Assembly (NCBI GenBank): GCA_019095985.1
Contig: CM032662.1
Location: 3,780,019 to 3,844,018 of the forward strand
From: Streblospio benedicti
Lineage: Eukaryota; Annelida; Polychaeta; Spionida; Spionidae
DNA length: 64,000 nt
Direction of reading: 5' to 3'
The notes beneath the pieces are model-generated. The model worked only from the letters and a program-made list of their open reading frames with translations, made no database searches and was not told the DNA's origin. Positions 23,764-35,877 of the stretch are shown piece after piece. Numbering within the stretch: position 1 is the stretch's first letter; every line of letters begins with the position of its first letter. The position numbers and the translations under genes are program-made.

Positions 23764-24186
23764 ATCGAAATCATGGCGGCCATATTACAAAATTTTGACG
23801 AAAGATGGCGCATCATATATTATGACGTCAGTAGACAAATGAGATGTAATAAAAGCCTTTAAAATAGATTAATACTCTATTTATGGACACATGTTACAAA
23901 GTAATTTGCAATGTAAAATTATGAGGTAAATTTGATAATTAATTAATATCCTACATTCTCATTCAGCCACAAGGACAAAGCCTTATATCGATCAGAACGT
24001 AGTAATTGCATACCTGATAAAGGCTGAAATAGATCTGCTGGTTCTTGGTTTTAGTTTTTCAGGGAACCAGCAGCAGGTGCGTGCAGCCTCAATGATTTGT
24101 TGTCTTTCGGTGTAACGAGCAAAAACAAGTGATAAATGCTAAAATCTCATACCCAGCCACTTCCCTGTTTGTCTACAAAACACAAC
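23764..24186. promoter_or_regulatory. shared promoter region between striatin and AP4S1
   Basis: The two start codons face away from each other across 423 bp. Next to the striatin start lie two ATGGCG motifs (about 23773 and 23805) that resemble YY1 sites, and a perfect palindromic CRE, TGACGTCA, at 23823-23830. No TATA box is evident. A bidirectional promoter is inferred from the layout; no transcript evidence is available here. Confidence 0.6.
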
Positions 24187-27100
24187 ATGATCAAAACTTT
24201 ATTAATTACTAATTTTCAAGGACAGCCACGATTACTGAAGAATTATTTGCACTCCAATCATACGCAGCCTACACCTGCGATTCATAGCATCATAAGGAAA
24301 TGTATTTCAAGGAGTGACAAGCAGGTTTAAATTATTATCAAAGTTTTAAGAATGTAAACTTTAATGACACTCCCGGGGATGACGCTGACGCTGTAATATA
24401 ATAAAGACCTACTGGGTCTGGGAGGCTGGAACCTGGGTTATATTTTATATTTTCAGCATCAAATAGTGTTATTTCACTCTTCATTCATTATTGTTTCATT
24501 GAGATGTAGACAGGGCAGCCAGGCCATACCCTCTGAATGAGGACTAATTATAAGGCCTGCTCAAATAAACTTAGGATTTGATTGATTGATAAAGTTATGG
24601 CTAGTTGTGTACATCTTTTAAGCCTTGTCTACACCGCTAAGACTTCCTTCAATTTCAAAAGATATCCGATGAAACGGTCTGAATTAAGAAGTTGGATAAA
24701 AAACAATAAAACAAATTAAGACGTTTTGTATTTCACGGAGCCTGTCTACACTGCTAAAACTCTATGATGATTACTCGTACACTTTCTACATAATATAGTG
24801 TACGTAGCATCAGAAGTAACGTACAGTATCACTCTAGATCTATGAACTGAATGATAACCTATGATTGGTTAGATTATGCCCCAACATATCGTCTTGTCTC
24901 TATAGACCTGTCCACACCAATACAATTGTATCAAACTACTTCAAACATCAAACTTCATAAGACCAAGACTTGACATGTCAAATATGCACAAGGCCTTGAG
25001 ACGAGACGGAAAACGTGTAATCTTGGTTTTAAGCATGGCTACACTGGAAAGACGTCATACAAAACACAAAACGTCGTGTCGGATACCGTTTGAAGGAAGT
25101 CTTAGCGGTGTAGACTGGGCTTAATATTATTGATTTTAGACATTCTCTTTATTGCAGTCTGCTTTCTTTGATCATCACAATAGTCAAATTGTTTATAGAA
25201 AATATGCCAGTCTATATTTTATTCTTGAATTGGATTCATCAGAGGTTAGTTTTAACATATATTATGTACTAACATTGTCCAAACTTAATTTGTACATACT
25301 CTTATAGAACGGCAATATCTATCCAATTGTGCTCAAAAGTAAACATTCTTATTTTCCTATATCTGAAATATATTTTTCCTTAAAGATAATGCTGCGCCAA
25401 AATAACATTTGTTTTGTTATGCCCAGTAATACCAGTATCAATGAACAATACCTTTACCATTGGAAATTTAAGAAAAATAATATTTTTATTTTCAACTTTT
25501 AATATTTATCACACCTTTAAAAATACCATGCCCTCCTGCTAACTAAAACACAAGGTCACATGATATTGCATAATCAAATGATTTTCGCCAGACATACCTT
25601 GGATTTGAAACGGCAGATGCAGTGACAAAAATTGGGGAGTAGCCCAATTGGCCAGAAGGGCCAGTGTTTTGAAATCTTCACTGGCCCTGGGAGCGCCGAA
25701 AATGCAAAGCATCGCTAGGGGCCCTGCCGGCATCCCCCTCCCCACCTCCAGAAACTTATTGAATTTATATAAAAGATTTATACAACTGTCAACTGTCACC
25801 ATAACCTGTTGGCATAGTGAAGATAGACTAAATCAAGCTCTTTGATATATGGGAGTGGGGGTTCTGCAAAAATCCAATGTAAAATTCCACCAAATTTTAT
25901 GTTTGCCAGCCGGGCCATCATCTGAGAAACATTACTGGCCCTTCTAAGGTTGTACTAGCCTCGGGCCGACGGGCCAGTGCCAAATTTTATCACTGCAGAT
26001 GTGACAATTAACATTGTAGAGATAGGCGCGGCTTCTTTCATGCACCATGCAAGTTACGTCTAACGAAAATCATTCGGTTGCCATTTGTTGTGTTCATGTG
26101 TTTTGATGGGGTTATACTGGCTCTTATTGGGTAGTATTTAAATTGCTCTAATTACTGTAATAGGCTTTTTAAAAGAATGAAACTTTCAGAATAACACAGA
26201 ACATATCATATTGCTTCTAGACAAGCATATTTGTTTGGCCACTGAGCATAACTTTTAAAGTCCAATAATTTTCTGTTTTGTAGAATGAGTTGGCAGCTTT
26301 AGAATTCCTCCACAACATTGTGGAAACGATGGACAGATACTTCAACAAAGTCGTATGTATTTTTATTTTATTCAGAAACTGTAAATTTCATTTTGAAAAG
26401 TAATAAATAATTTTTGTTTGTCATTTATGCAATACTATAACGTTGATTGTTAAAGTATAAAATTTTGCATTTTTACTTTCAGTGCGAACTGGATGTATCC
26501 TTTAGCAATGTGATTTAAAACAGCAAATCATTTTGCTCACACGGCTTTTACAAGTCCTTGTTCATACCAACCCGTGGGCAAAGTAGTAGCTTTTATGTGA
26601 AAAAATAATTTTGGGTTAGACTTAAGTCCAAGTTAGATTAATTATTATATGGTGCACAGCATTGTGTCTCATTCTATTTAAATGTCTTTGTTGGTGTTAT
26701 TTTTTCAAACGTTTTCTCAACACAAGTCTACATTTATTTCAATAATTTATTTCATTAATTTGGAAAATATTTTCGATTCTCAAGAATCCTTTTCAATCAA
26801 ATACTAAAAAAACAAAACTTTTGCGGCTTGTGTGGGTTGTTGACCTTGACTGGTGTAGATTTTGTTCAGCGTTGACCGCGTGCACCTGATCCTCGATGAG
26901 ATGATCCACCGTGGCCTCATTGTGGAGAGCAACAAGGCCAAGGTCCTCGCCCCCATCCACATCATGGACCAGGTAGGGGGTCCCGGGGGGTCCACGTATC
27001 GTATTCGTGCTAATAAGCGCACAGTGCGCTTACAAAAAACTATTTAAAAAAAAATGTCGTATGTTAGTAATAAGCGTACCTCAACAATTTTTCGGGGTTC

Positions 27101-27625
27101 TTGCATTTTTCTTTTTTTTTTTTTCTCAACGCGACCGTCACATACCTGCGTGTTAGTCTTACAATATGACGAGATAAACATGAAATCTTTGGGGGAAAAA
27201 AACAAAATTTGATTAATTTAATCTGTGTAAACAGGGGCTTGCGCTTAAGAGAACGAATACGGTATCCTTATTTTTGGGACACTGACACACGTGCAATCCT
27301 GTTGCATTATGACTCCACCTTCTTGAGAAAGACAAACAGTTGTTGAAATATTGAGTTATATATTTGTAAATTATGATAGCTGTTGATATTAAAAAAGTAC
27401 TGTATTGTAGTGTTGTAATTGTTTAGGAAAAAATGATAAATACAAAACCGGGTTCGTTGTGTAACATTCATGTTACAAACTCACCCGGTTTTGTCTATAT
27501 ATTACACTTATTTTCACTATGTAGTTTAAGGTGGTTATATACGTTATATGTTGATATCATCACTAAGATCATAAACTGATATTTCTTTCCTGACATTGTT
27601 TTAGGTTTGTGCCTCTAAACGATGA
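24187..27625 (+). CDS. AP4S1: AP-4 complex subunit sigma-1, six coding exons
   Basis: This is the small subunit of the AP-4 adaptor, which sorts cargo such as ATG9 from the trans-Golgi network. Exons: 24187-24324, 25158-25244, 26284-26352, 26483-26494 (12 nt), 26859-26972, 27605-27625, all joined in phase 0. They give 146 residues; human AP4S1 has 144. Exon 1 starts MIKTLLITNFQGQPRLLKNY. Exon 2 gives IVYRKYASLYFILELD. Exon 3 gives NELAALEFLHNIVETMDRYF. The mini-exon gives CELD. Exon 5 gives SVDRVHLILDEM and IVESNKAKVLAPIHIMDQ. The last exon adds VCASKR and a stop. The pattern LILDEM plus the KVLAPI tail fits AP-4 sigma rather than sigma 1, 2 or 3. The short last exon is the least certain part. 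Exon 5 is GC-rich, the others AT-rich. Confidence 0.94.
24510..24595 (+). repeat. non-LTR 3' tail with (GATT)n, AP4S1 intron 1
   Basis: Same family as 10,345-10,457: ACCCTCTGAATGAGGACTAA and CTTAGGATTTGATTGATTGA. Confidence 0.7.
24622..25120. mobile_element. TTAA-flanked MITE in AP4S1 intron 1
   Basis: TTAA at 24618-24621 and 25121-25124. Termini GCCTTGTCTACACCGCTAAG and its reverse complement at the right, about 29 bases long. piggyBac-like by target site; 499 bp without coding. Confidence 0.85.
25380..26262 (+). repeat. dispersed repeat G, copy 2, in AP4S1 intron 2
   Basis: Same family as 900-1790. It ends about 20 bases before AP4S1 exon 3 and is interrupted by a 376-bp element at 25620-25995. 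Confidence 0.7.
25620..25995. mobile_element. MITE inserted in repeat G (CAGTGA termini)
   Basis: Terminal inverted repeats CAGTGACAAAAATTGG and CCAAATTTTATCACTG. The flanks both read CAGATG, a 6-bp duplication, while the uninterrupted copy of repeat G near 1511 has one CAGACG. A non-autonomous DNA transposon; the CAGTG start is hAT-like, but hAT normally duplicates 8 bp. Confidence 0.8.
26483..26494 (+). other. 12-nt micro-exon of AP4S1
   Basis: The bases TGCGAACTGGAT lie between a polypyrimidine tract ending in CAG and a GT donor. They encode CELD. The flanking exons end in NKV and begin with ILFSVD, and the joined reading matches the family's SELDIMFNLD exactly in length. Without this exon the sigma longin fold would lose four residues. 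Confidence 0.88.
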
Positions 27626-28320
27626 CGAAAAGCACCAGGAAACAGGAGATTTTTTTGTGTGGTCCAATCGAACCAAAGCAGTGGATATGCAGTGGCGCCA
27701 ACCAGTAATATATCATAGTATTTGTACTATTTGGAAGCAAAAGAAGTGGAATACTATCATTGAACTTGATCTAACAAAATTTGACATTGGACGTTTTAAT
27801 TCTAATTGTTGATGTACAAAATGCAGTTCACTTTACCCTTTACTAATTTAAGTAAATATAGATGTAAAATAATCCTTAATACATCCACAAAATTCTGAAA
27901 ACCATGTGTTTAAAAATCAGGAAAATGTTAAAACGAATTAATCAGACGCCTCAAAAAATACTATCGACATTGATGAAAATACTATTTTGGGCGATGCCAG
28001 TACAGAGTCCATCCGACTGTGGGAGGCGCACTTAGTGTGAAATGTGATGGAAGCCGAGACTTTGTGGACGAGGAATTTATCACATGTTGGGTAATCGATG
28101 CTGCCCACTGTGGACAGATCAATAAAACACGATTTTCTGGTGAAATCAATGGAAAGCCAAGTGTAATTCTCAGATACCAAATGACCGTAAACAGAAACTT
28201 ATAACTTTTAAATTGTATGTAACTTTTTTTTAAATAGCTGCTTATGATTACATTTGATGAGATAGGTTTAAGTACCTCAGATAATTTCTATAATAATATA
28301 AATAAAATATAATGTTCCTT
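27626..28320 (+). other. likely AP4S1 3' UTR
   Basis: No recognisable coding follows the TGA at 27623-27625. The first strong polyadenylation signal is AATAAA at 28301-28306. Short open frames here show no family resemblance. Confidence 0.4.
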
Positions 28321-28604
28321 GAATTTTGAATCTATCGTGTATATACTTTTGTCAAACCAATTAAATTTGAAAAATTAAATGTGAGATAATGCTACACACT
28401 AGGCGATAATACCAGATTTACACGCGAGGGTACCCTTTTAAAAATGCATCCGTGTAAAGATGCATCTTTACATGGGATGCGGTTTTACATACAACATATG
28501 TGTAGGAGGAGGATTTGTGTTTTTCATACAGTTGTGAAAATGATCTGATTATGCCACATTTTAGCTGCTTTTTGTAAAACCTGCAATGCAAACACAAATC
28601 TACT

Positions 28605-28800
28605 CCCTGCACAATCAGAACACATGCCATCTGCTTCTGTGGCCGCAAAGTGGACAGGCAGTTGGACTCGTGACCAGAAGGTTGCGGGTTCGATTCCCAG
28701 TCGGGTCTGGTGGTAGGTGTTGAGCAAACCCATCCCTAAACAGTTGCACACTGCTCCGAGGTACCTACACATTAAAAAGGTCCAGGTGAGGGAAGTGAAC
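28605..28800 (+). mobile_element. tRNA-derived SINE
   Basis: An A-box-like TGGCCGCAAAGTGG and a B-box GGTTCGATTCC with standard spacing, then a body with GTGTTGAGCAAACCCATCCC and GAGGTACCTACACATTAA. Same family at 32640, 19100 and 63360. Confidence 0.82.
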
Positions 28801-28871
28801 GCTAATATGATTGATAAGCACGTCTGCTCAACAGTTGCGATGTGCTGTATGTATCGGGGAAGTAAGATAGA

Positions 28872-29460
28872 TATAGCGTGAAAATAATAATAATAATTAC
28901 ATTTGTAGAGCGCTCTATCAATAAAATGTTCTAAAGCGCTTAAACAAAATATGAACATTAACACAATGATGCAGTCCTAAAACAACAGTTAAAAAGACAA
29001 TTAAATTAATACAATATCAATCAATATGTACATTAACAAACCATTATAATAAAATTACAAGTAAAATGCCTCTTTAAATAAAAATGTTTTAAGTTGACGT
29101 TTAAAAGAATTAACAGTGTCACAGGTCCTAAAATGAGTGGGCAATTTGTTCCAGAGTCTAGGAGCCGCTACACTGAAGGCACGGTCTCCATATGCCACTG
29201 TTTTTTATTTTGGTACCACTAAAATATTGGATGAGGATGACCTTAAACGTCTCGAAGGTACATAAGGTGTAAAAAGCTCTGAGATATGCAGGACCATGAT
29301 TATTCACACTCTTAAAACACAGCAATAAGACCTTAAACTTAACACGCTGTTCTACTGGCAACCAGTGGAGCTCAGTAAGTGATGGAGATACATGATCATA
29401 TTTTTTGATGCCACAAATAAGCTTGCATGCATGTGAAAAGGGTGCCAATGACCTGGTGTG
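28872..29460 (-). mobile_element. 3' fragment of an L2/CR1-like LINE
   Basis: Minus-strand reading gives SLTELHWLPVEQRVKFKVLL and KSVNNHGPAYL, a typical C-terminal motif. The 3' end (GCGCTTTAGAACATTTTATT, then AGCGCTCTACAAATG) finishes in an (ATT)n tail at 28880, as L2-like elements do. Confidence 0.85.
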
Positions 29461-29874
29461 AATGGTACATAGCGGCGAAGGCCATAAAAACCAAACATTA
29501 ACAGTTACTTACCGCATACGCCCATCTAAGTGCCCACCCTCGTGTAACAGCCCTCCCCCTCTTTTTCTTAATTGTCCTTAAGAATTATGTAGTAACTGCA
29601 CTCTCGTGTAACAAACCACCCCTCAGTTTGAGAGAATTTCAATTTAACAGCCCTGGGCCCTTGGATGGTCGTATATGGTATATTCTAACGTATTTCCCAA
29701 CACAATTGCCCTAAACACCTGCCATAACGTGAGGTGACCTTCTAATTCTATTTGTTGCTTTATTGCATAGGTTAAATTCACAGGCTTGAATACAACTTCT
29801 TGCTTATAGCAGTTTCTAGACAAATTTCAATTTAATTATGTTTAAAATGGTCGTTTAAGATTATAAGGGGTCAC

Positions 29875-30065
29875 GAAATCCCACATCCCTAATTATTTGG
29901 GCCTTATTTCCAACGTCCCTAATTTTTTGGCCTTTTTTCCCTTATCCCACATTTCTTAGGCATTTTTCTCACCTCCCACTCCCATCAAATCCCATTTCCA
30001 TCTACTTTTTTGGTGGCATTTTTCTTGCATTTTTCACACATCCCACTTCCTTACAATCCCACCGC
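29875..30065 (-). repeat. A/G-rich dispersed repeat N
   Basis: Repeated CATCCCTAATTNTT, GGCCTTTTTCCC and CCCACTTC phrases. Relatives at 45,750-45,930 (-), 57,385-57,545 (+) and 61,612-61,690 (+). Confidence 0.6.
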
Positions 30066-30091
30066 ATGTTTATTGATCAATTTTGTTCTAA

Positions 30092-30523
30092 GGGACCATT
30101 CAGGTGACAGGTGACAGGGTGGGGTAGGAGGATTTTCCAAAATTGATGTGAAAAACATTAATAGCCCCCCCCCCTCAAACCTCTGTGAAAAATTGGTAAC
30201 CCCCCTCAAAATTTCATGTGACAAAAATTGATGACCCCCCCCCCCCTCTCCTCAACCCCCACCAGTTAACGCATTCATTGTCGGTTAACTAAAATCCTAT
30301 TTGATGGATATCCATAATATAAAAAACAGTAAATTTTAGTACAGAATCTCTAAAAATATAGGGGTAAATTTCATGTGAAAAAATTGATAGCCTCCCCTCA
30401 AAAGTGTGTGAAAAAATTGATAGCCCCCCCCATCCCCCCCCCCCCTCCAAACATTGTGACAAAAGTTCATGGCCCGTCCTAAAATCCTCCTACCCCACCC
30501 TGTCATAAATACTGAATGGTCCC
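30092..30523. mobile_element. PIF/Harbinger-like MITE E, copy 1
   Basis: Termini GGGACCATTCAG / CTGAATGGTCCC, flanked by TAA on both sides. The inner arms repeat GGTGGGGTAGGAGGATTTT. The interior has C-runs and repeated AAAAATTGATAGCCCCCC. Confidence 0.85.
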
Positions 30524-32223
30524 TAAACCTTTTCGTGAAGATCAATTTTTCTGCTTCGCCTCTCACCTATCAGAATGAAGTATTTTCAGCAAGTATAGGA
30601 GGATATTTATTTATTTTATTTCAGATATCAACATGTATAAATACATATCAAATATCCATGTATAAAACAATAACAGTCTATGTACAATCATTGACAGTTA
30701 AAAGTTCAAAACTCGACAGTTAAAAGAACAAAAAAAATAGAGCAATCGTAGATTCCAAAATAAATAAAGACTAGATTTACGAAATGTATCACAATCAGTA
30801 ATTGCTAATGAAATGGTATTGACACTTTAAAAAAAAACACGATTACTGTGAAAACTAAATACGAATGTATGGGTTCTCTTTCAATAACAATAAATGGATC
30901 AACATGTATATTTAACATTGGTCCCGTAGTAGCATATATGTCACGAGTAAATAATCCTTTGAAGATGCATTTAAAAGCGGTAACAAGCTTTTTCCTACAT
31001 TCTAGAGTATACCTAGACCATAGACATATACTATAAAAATTACAACAATACGACTTAAACTGTTAAACTTTTACATCATCGGTACAGTGACGAAACTTTT
31101 TAATAAAATTACATTACCCCTAGCATAGTACTTTTAATTTTTCTTTTAATATCATATATCCCATTGTGAATACAATACTGAATATTTTTTTAACTGCAAC
31201 ATGTTCTAAATCTGATTAAGTACTAGAAACAGTGACCTTGTTACTCCGATATGGGAACAAGTTATTTGTCTACAAGGTTTTAAAAATATACTGTCAAAAA
31301 TTCATTTTAGTCAAAATTCGCTCATAGTGTGAAGATGATAAATATCAAAATAACATTCTTCAAACTCTTGTGCTTGAATGTTATCAAGCACCCATGACAA
31401 GGATAACAAAAAAAAAAACTGCATAGACATTACTGTATATTGGTAATGATGAAGTAACAATTAAAATCATCACAATAACAAAACATAAAACCGGGATAAA
31501 ACCATTTACAACTACTGTACATGTATTCTCCAAAAAGAGACAAAATGCTAAACAAAACAATGAGACCAGCGCTAATGACCACAGGCAACTGCACCATTAT
31601 AGAGAGTTTAGAGGAACTGCTCAAGTTATTGGCAGTTTATGACGTGCTTGTGATTCTTATGTAATTTTGTCCATAGATAATAGAAATATATGAAGTATTT
31701 TACCAGATTATTAAAATACAAACAATGTGCTATCATATCACAATAATAGAAGATTAAATTTGTTTAAATAAGCACCATAATTTCTAACTTTTGTTTTGGT
31801 GATGGCTTCCACATGTGTACGTTTGACGTTTAAACATTGCTCTAGTTATTGGCAGTCCACGAGATATTCTTCTGACATTGATATAACGTCTCTGATTTAA
31901 ACATTACTTAATAGTTAGCCCAAGTCATAGTTTACTGATGTTCATGAGCAAATATGTATATTACAACTTAATTTTTGATTAAGTCAACATATCGCCAATT
32001 AATGTCTAAATTGTTCCCTCTTGCTATGTGCTATTATTACGTCAAACGTGTCCGTTCCAGTGGAGAATTATAATATATACGTAATATTGAACCCAACGTA
32101 GTATGTGTCAATAACTTGAACACTTCCTCTACACATTTTTTATCTCTTCGAAGTTTACCAACGCAGTTGCCTTCAGTAACCAAAGCGAAGAAAATTTTCA
32201 AAAAATATTTCAAAAGCACATAT

Positions 32224-34761
32224 TCACAAATGACTAGCTTGTTGGTATAGAATTACACACCCTTTGGCAGATGGTGCCATGTTTGACCAAAGAGAAACAT
32301 CATTTTGTATATTGCCGATGTCTTCAAACGGGTAGAACTGGATTGCGGTGGATTCGTCTGCCTCCTCCTGTGTGCCCGCCTCGTAGCGCTCGCGAATGTC
32401 GTCTGAACGCAAGCTGCACCTATAGTATATAAATGTAAATGTAAATGTATGGTTCATAGTCTTGATCCACGTTTGTTTTTTGATCTCACGACTTTACAAT
32501 TTACACCAGGTCATTGGCCCACTTAATGATCAGCAATTGATCATTTCTCATATGCTTGCATCGGCAGCACATTCAGCGTACAATGCTGATTACCCACTCG
32601 ATCACTCACCCCGGGTCACTCACTCACTCTTTCAACCCAACAACCTGTACCTAATTAACGTGTAGGTGCCAGGGAGCAGTGTGCAACTGCTTTTAGGGAT
32701 GAGTTTGCTCAACACCCACCACCAGACCCGACTGGGAATCGAACCCACGACCTTCTGGTCACGAGTCCAACTCCCTATCCACTCGGCCACGGAAGCACAC
32801 TTTATGGAAATAAAAGTTTAATACTTATTTCTTTGCGTCTCTAGATTCTTGAATAAAACTTATCTAATTTAACCACCCAAGCATTTACATGTGAACCGCA
32901 TGTAACATATTCGTTCTAATAAGCGCACAGTGCACTTACAAAAACAAACTTTTATAGCAAAAAAAACAAAAAATAACAAGCGCACCCTAACAATTTTTCG
33001 CGTTTCATGCATTTTTCTCACTTTGCCCCCACAGAACATGATAACACAATGCACCCAGATGGTTATTCGAACACGGAATACATCTACATTTACATGGTAC
33101 TGCGCAACGCCAACTAGCTGACGACTATTGGCAGGGAGGCCACGTGGTGTTGGTACATGGACCTCCAGAGGCAGGCTAGGCAGCCAACTGAGCCTCGGGG
33201 TGGGGGGATCACACTAGCTATTGTTTTCAAACTAGGTGAGTTCTTTTACGTGCAGAGGGGTGACTCTCTTCTACACGGGACACGCCTTTTAACGAGGCTT
33301 CAGAACCTCCACTTGGCATCGCCACCGTCTAGTAGTAACACTGTACGGTGGCGACTGTGTCGTGTCTGCACTGTGTGCACTGTCTGCACTGTGTCTGCCA
33401 TGACCGGGCCGCGAACTTGCGACGCAAACAACTCCTGTTTCAAGTCGTACGTGCTAACGACTGAGCTACTGAGGACCACGAATAATACGGTACTATAACA
33501 TGCCGGTAATACCGGCGTGTTATAGTCTTACAATATGGCGCCTGTAAAAAGAGCAAGATTTGTATGATATTTAATCTGCATTAACAGGGGTGTGTGCGCT
33601 AATAAGATCGAATACGGCACTTACTGGACAAGGTACTCCGAGCTCGGTCGGCCCCCGGTGGTGGTGTTCCTAGCGACACCCATCAACAGCGGATCAGACA
33701 AAAACTCTGCCGGAATGTTCACCTCATTAACAATTTCTTCGATTGTAGAGTCGAAAATTTCCTCAACAATATCATTTGTAGATATGTCACTCGCCTTAAT
33801 TTCATCCATCAGTTTTTTGCCAACTATTTTCTAAAAATGAACAAGTTGAACGTATACATTTATGAAGTGTTAAGAGTGATAGTTTTCACATTCATGTTGA
33901 TTTTCCATTTAAAGACAATGAAAGTTGGTGTTCTCGTCCAAGTGCATTGACCCATTTCAATGCTCAAGCTGGTTAAAATTGTCAACATCCCCTTTTACTT
34001 TTCTATTGGGAAATAATGTTAGATGTGCATACCAATTTTAGATTTTCAGTACAGATAAACAAGACATCTGTGTAAAAAGTGGTCACCCACTTTTATCTGG
34101 ACCCCCAAATGGAAGTGTGTAAAGCACAGGTCAATTTATAAACTAAAATATAAGCAAAACACTAAGGAACTCACCCACGAAGTACGTAGTACCAGGCTCG
34201 TACTTGGGGGTGAGTTCCTTAGTGTTTAGCTTGTAATTTAGTCTATAAATTGCCCCTGTGTGTAAAAGTGTATAAAAGTATAACCTTTGGCTCCGGATGT
34301 CCTCCTGGTATATCAATCATACCTTGTGCTTCACCACAATCATTACTTCGTTGTATAAAGATAACCTTGTCATCAGCAGTTATAACTAGGGCACCGACAC
34401 CCAAAGCATCAGATAAGAATGCCTGGGGGTTTTTATGCAAAGAATCCCCCATATTTCTAAGTTCTTTTTTAAATGAGGAGCAATTAGTTCCTATGAAATC
34501 TTTGTAACACGTTAAACCGACGTTAAATGTATGCCCAGTCACAGAATCTAGTCTAAATTTAGTCCCATTCCACAGTATTGGATTTTTAGAAAGTCTTTCC
34601 TGCCAAGTGATATCAATGTTATTTTCATATTCAGTTGGGAGCACCTTCCTATTAAAATCAAAAGACCAGTTGATTTTCAGTGTTTTCCTGTCCACAAATG
34701 AGCTTCTAGCAAATGAACACATTAGCAATACATCTTTGTCAAACGTTTCTGTAAAGTCCAT
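32224..34761 (-). CDS. NUDT22: NUDT22, UDP-glucose/galactose pyrophosphatase (Nudix), complete copy
   Basis: NUDT22 is a Nudix hydrolase of UDP-glucose and UDP-galactose. Exons: 34761-34285, 33830-33625, 32419-32224, giving 292 residues (human 303). Exon 1 holds the N-terminal domain, with FRLDSVTG and the segment CYKDFIGTNCSSFKKEL that aligns with the family's YRDFLGTNWSS. It ends with GVGALVITADDKVIFIQRS and IDIPGGHPEPK. Exon 2 carries the degenerate Nudix helix (DSTIEEIVNEVNIP) and LLMGVARNTTTGGRPSSEYL. Exon 3 gives MAPSAKGCVILYQQ. Junction phases 0 and 2 agree. The start is fixed by the N-terminal match and an upstream in-frame end. The gene is transcribed away from RSPH9. Confidence 0.93.
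32636..32800 (-). mobile_element. tRNA-derived SINE (minus)
   Basis: Reverse copy with GGAATCGAACCCACGACC and CCTATCCACTCGGCCAC, and the body CCTAATTAACGTGTAGGTGCC. Confidence 0.82.
33400..33482 (-). mobile_element. second tRNA-like SINE head
   Basis: The minus strand reads AGTAGCTCAGTCGTTAGCAC, an A-box, and CGCAAGTTCGCGGCC near a B-box position. It is followed by a (TGCACTGTG)-like run. A degraded duplicate is in 35,640-35,730. Confidence 0.6.
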
Positions 34762-34996
34762 CGTTTAAATTGCTATGTATATGGACAACTTTTGACAATA
34801 TATTATATGATTGGATTATTTGTCAAATTCCAAACATGAACACGTGTCACTATTTGAGATAGTAACATAATTATGAATTCGGAGCTTCAAGTGAAGAATC
34901 GTGGTTAACTTCCTAAATGCAGTTTAGTGCATTTTTTATTTATAAATTTGAATGGTAAATTATTGGGGTGTAAAAAATATTTTTTACCAGGTAACA

Positions 34997-35096
34997 NNNN
35001 NNNNNNNNNNNNNNNNNNNNNNNNNNNNNNNNNNNNNNNNNNNNNNNNNNNNNNNNNNNNNNNNNNNNNNNNNNNNNNNNNNNNNNNNNNNNNNNN
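34997..35096. other. assembly gap (100 N)
   Basis: Exactly 100 N's, the conventional scaffold gap of unknown length. The sequence on the left ends just where the second NUDT22 locus copy would also end (near 37,230). Confidence 0.99.
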
Positions 35097-35850
35097 CAAA
35101 ACCCATTTAAGAACTTTTTTGGGCCAAATTTTTAAAAAAAATTATTTTAATTTCCCTTTGCGTTTAATTCTTGTTTAAAACTTTTATTCAAATTTTAAAC
35201 CCCCCGGGCGTTTAAAAATTTTAAAAAAACCCCCATTAAAAATTTTTTCTTTTCTTTTTTCCATTTGCCCCCACAGAACATGATAACTTTGCCCCAGATG
35301 GTTATTGGTTTCGGAAACATCTTTTACAGGGGTCCCTCCCAGCCCCAAACTGGTTTTGGCCGACTATTGGCAGGGGGCCCCGTGGTGTTGGTACATGGAC
35401 CTCAGGGCAGGCTAGGTACCCCAACGGGCCCCCGGGGGTTGGGGGGGGAACCCCCCACCCTTTGTTTTCAAACTAGGTGAGTTCTTTTTAGGTAAAGGGT
35501 GATTTTCTCTTCTACCCGGGACCGCCTTTCCCAAAACGGAACCTCCCGGGGGTGCGCCCCCGCCCTTAAATTGTTGGGTGGGACTTCCCGTAAAATCCGG
35601 CAACTTTCAGTGGCAGGCGCGAAAAGCGTATGGGTTTTTGGCGACACTGTGTTTTGCCAGCCGGGCCGGGGAACTTGCGGCGCCAAACAACCCCCTGTTT
35701 AAAGCCATACGTCCCCAACGATTTGATAGGGGCCCAAAATTTACTATAACGCCCGATTTACTGCGGCGTGTTATAGTCTTATTCTCAAGCCTGCTTAAAA
35801 AGAGCAAAGATTTGTATGATATTTAATCTGCATTAACAGGGGTGTGTGCG
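35097..35850. other. low-quality duplicate of the 33.0-33.6 kb region
   Basis: It follows the order of 32,980-33,600 (for example ACAGAACATGATAAC at both places) but with many homopolymer changes and small indels, far more than the adjoining 36.0-37.2 kb. Such a gradient toward a contig end is typical of poor read coverage. Confidence 0.7.
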
Positions 35851-35877
35851 CTAATAAAGATCGAATACGGCACTTAC

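Larger units (their letters stand above)
29461..32223. other. intergenic between AP4S1 and NUDT22
   Basis: Repeat N, MITE E copy 1 and AT-rich sequence. No supported coding. Confidence 0.5.

Noticed and set aside
28605-28680. Functional tRNA gene
   Set aside because: A- and B-boxes are present, but the cloverleaf does not close and the sequence continues into a SINE body found at other sites.
28524-28964. 146-residue minus-strand frame
   Set aside because: It runs across a SINE and the tail of a LINE fragment.
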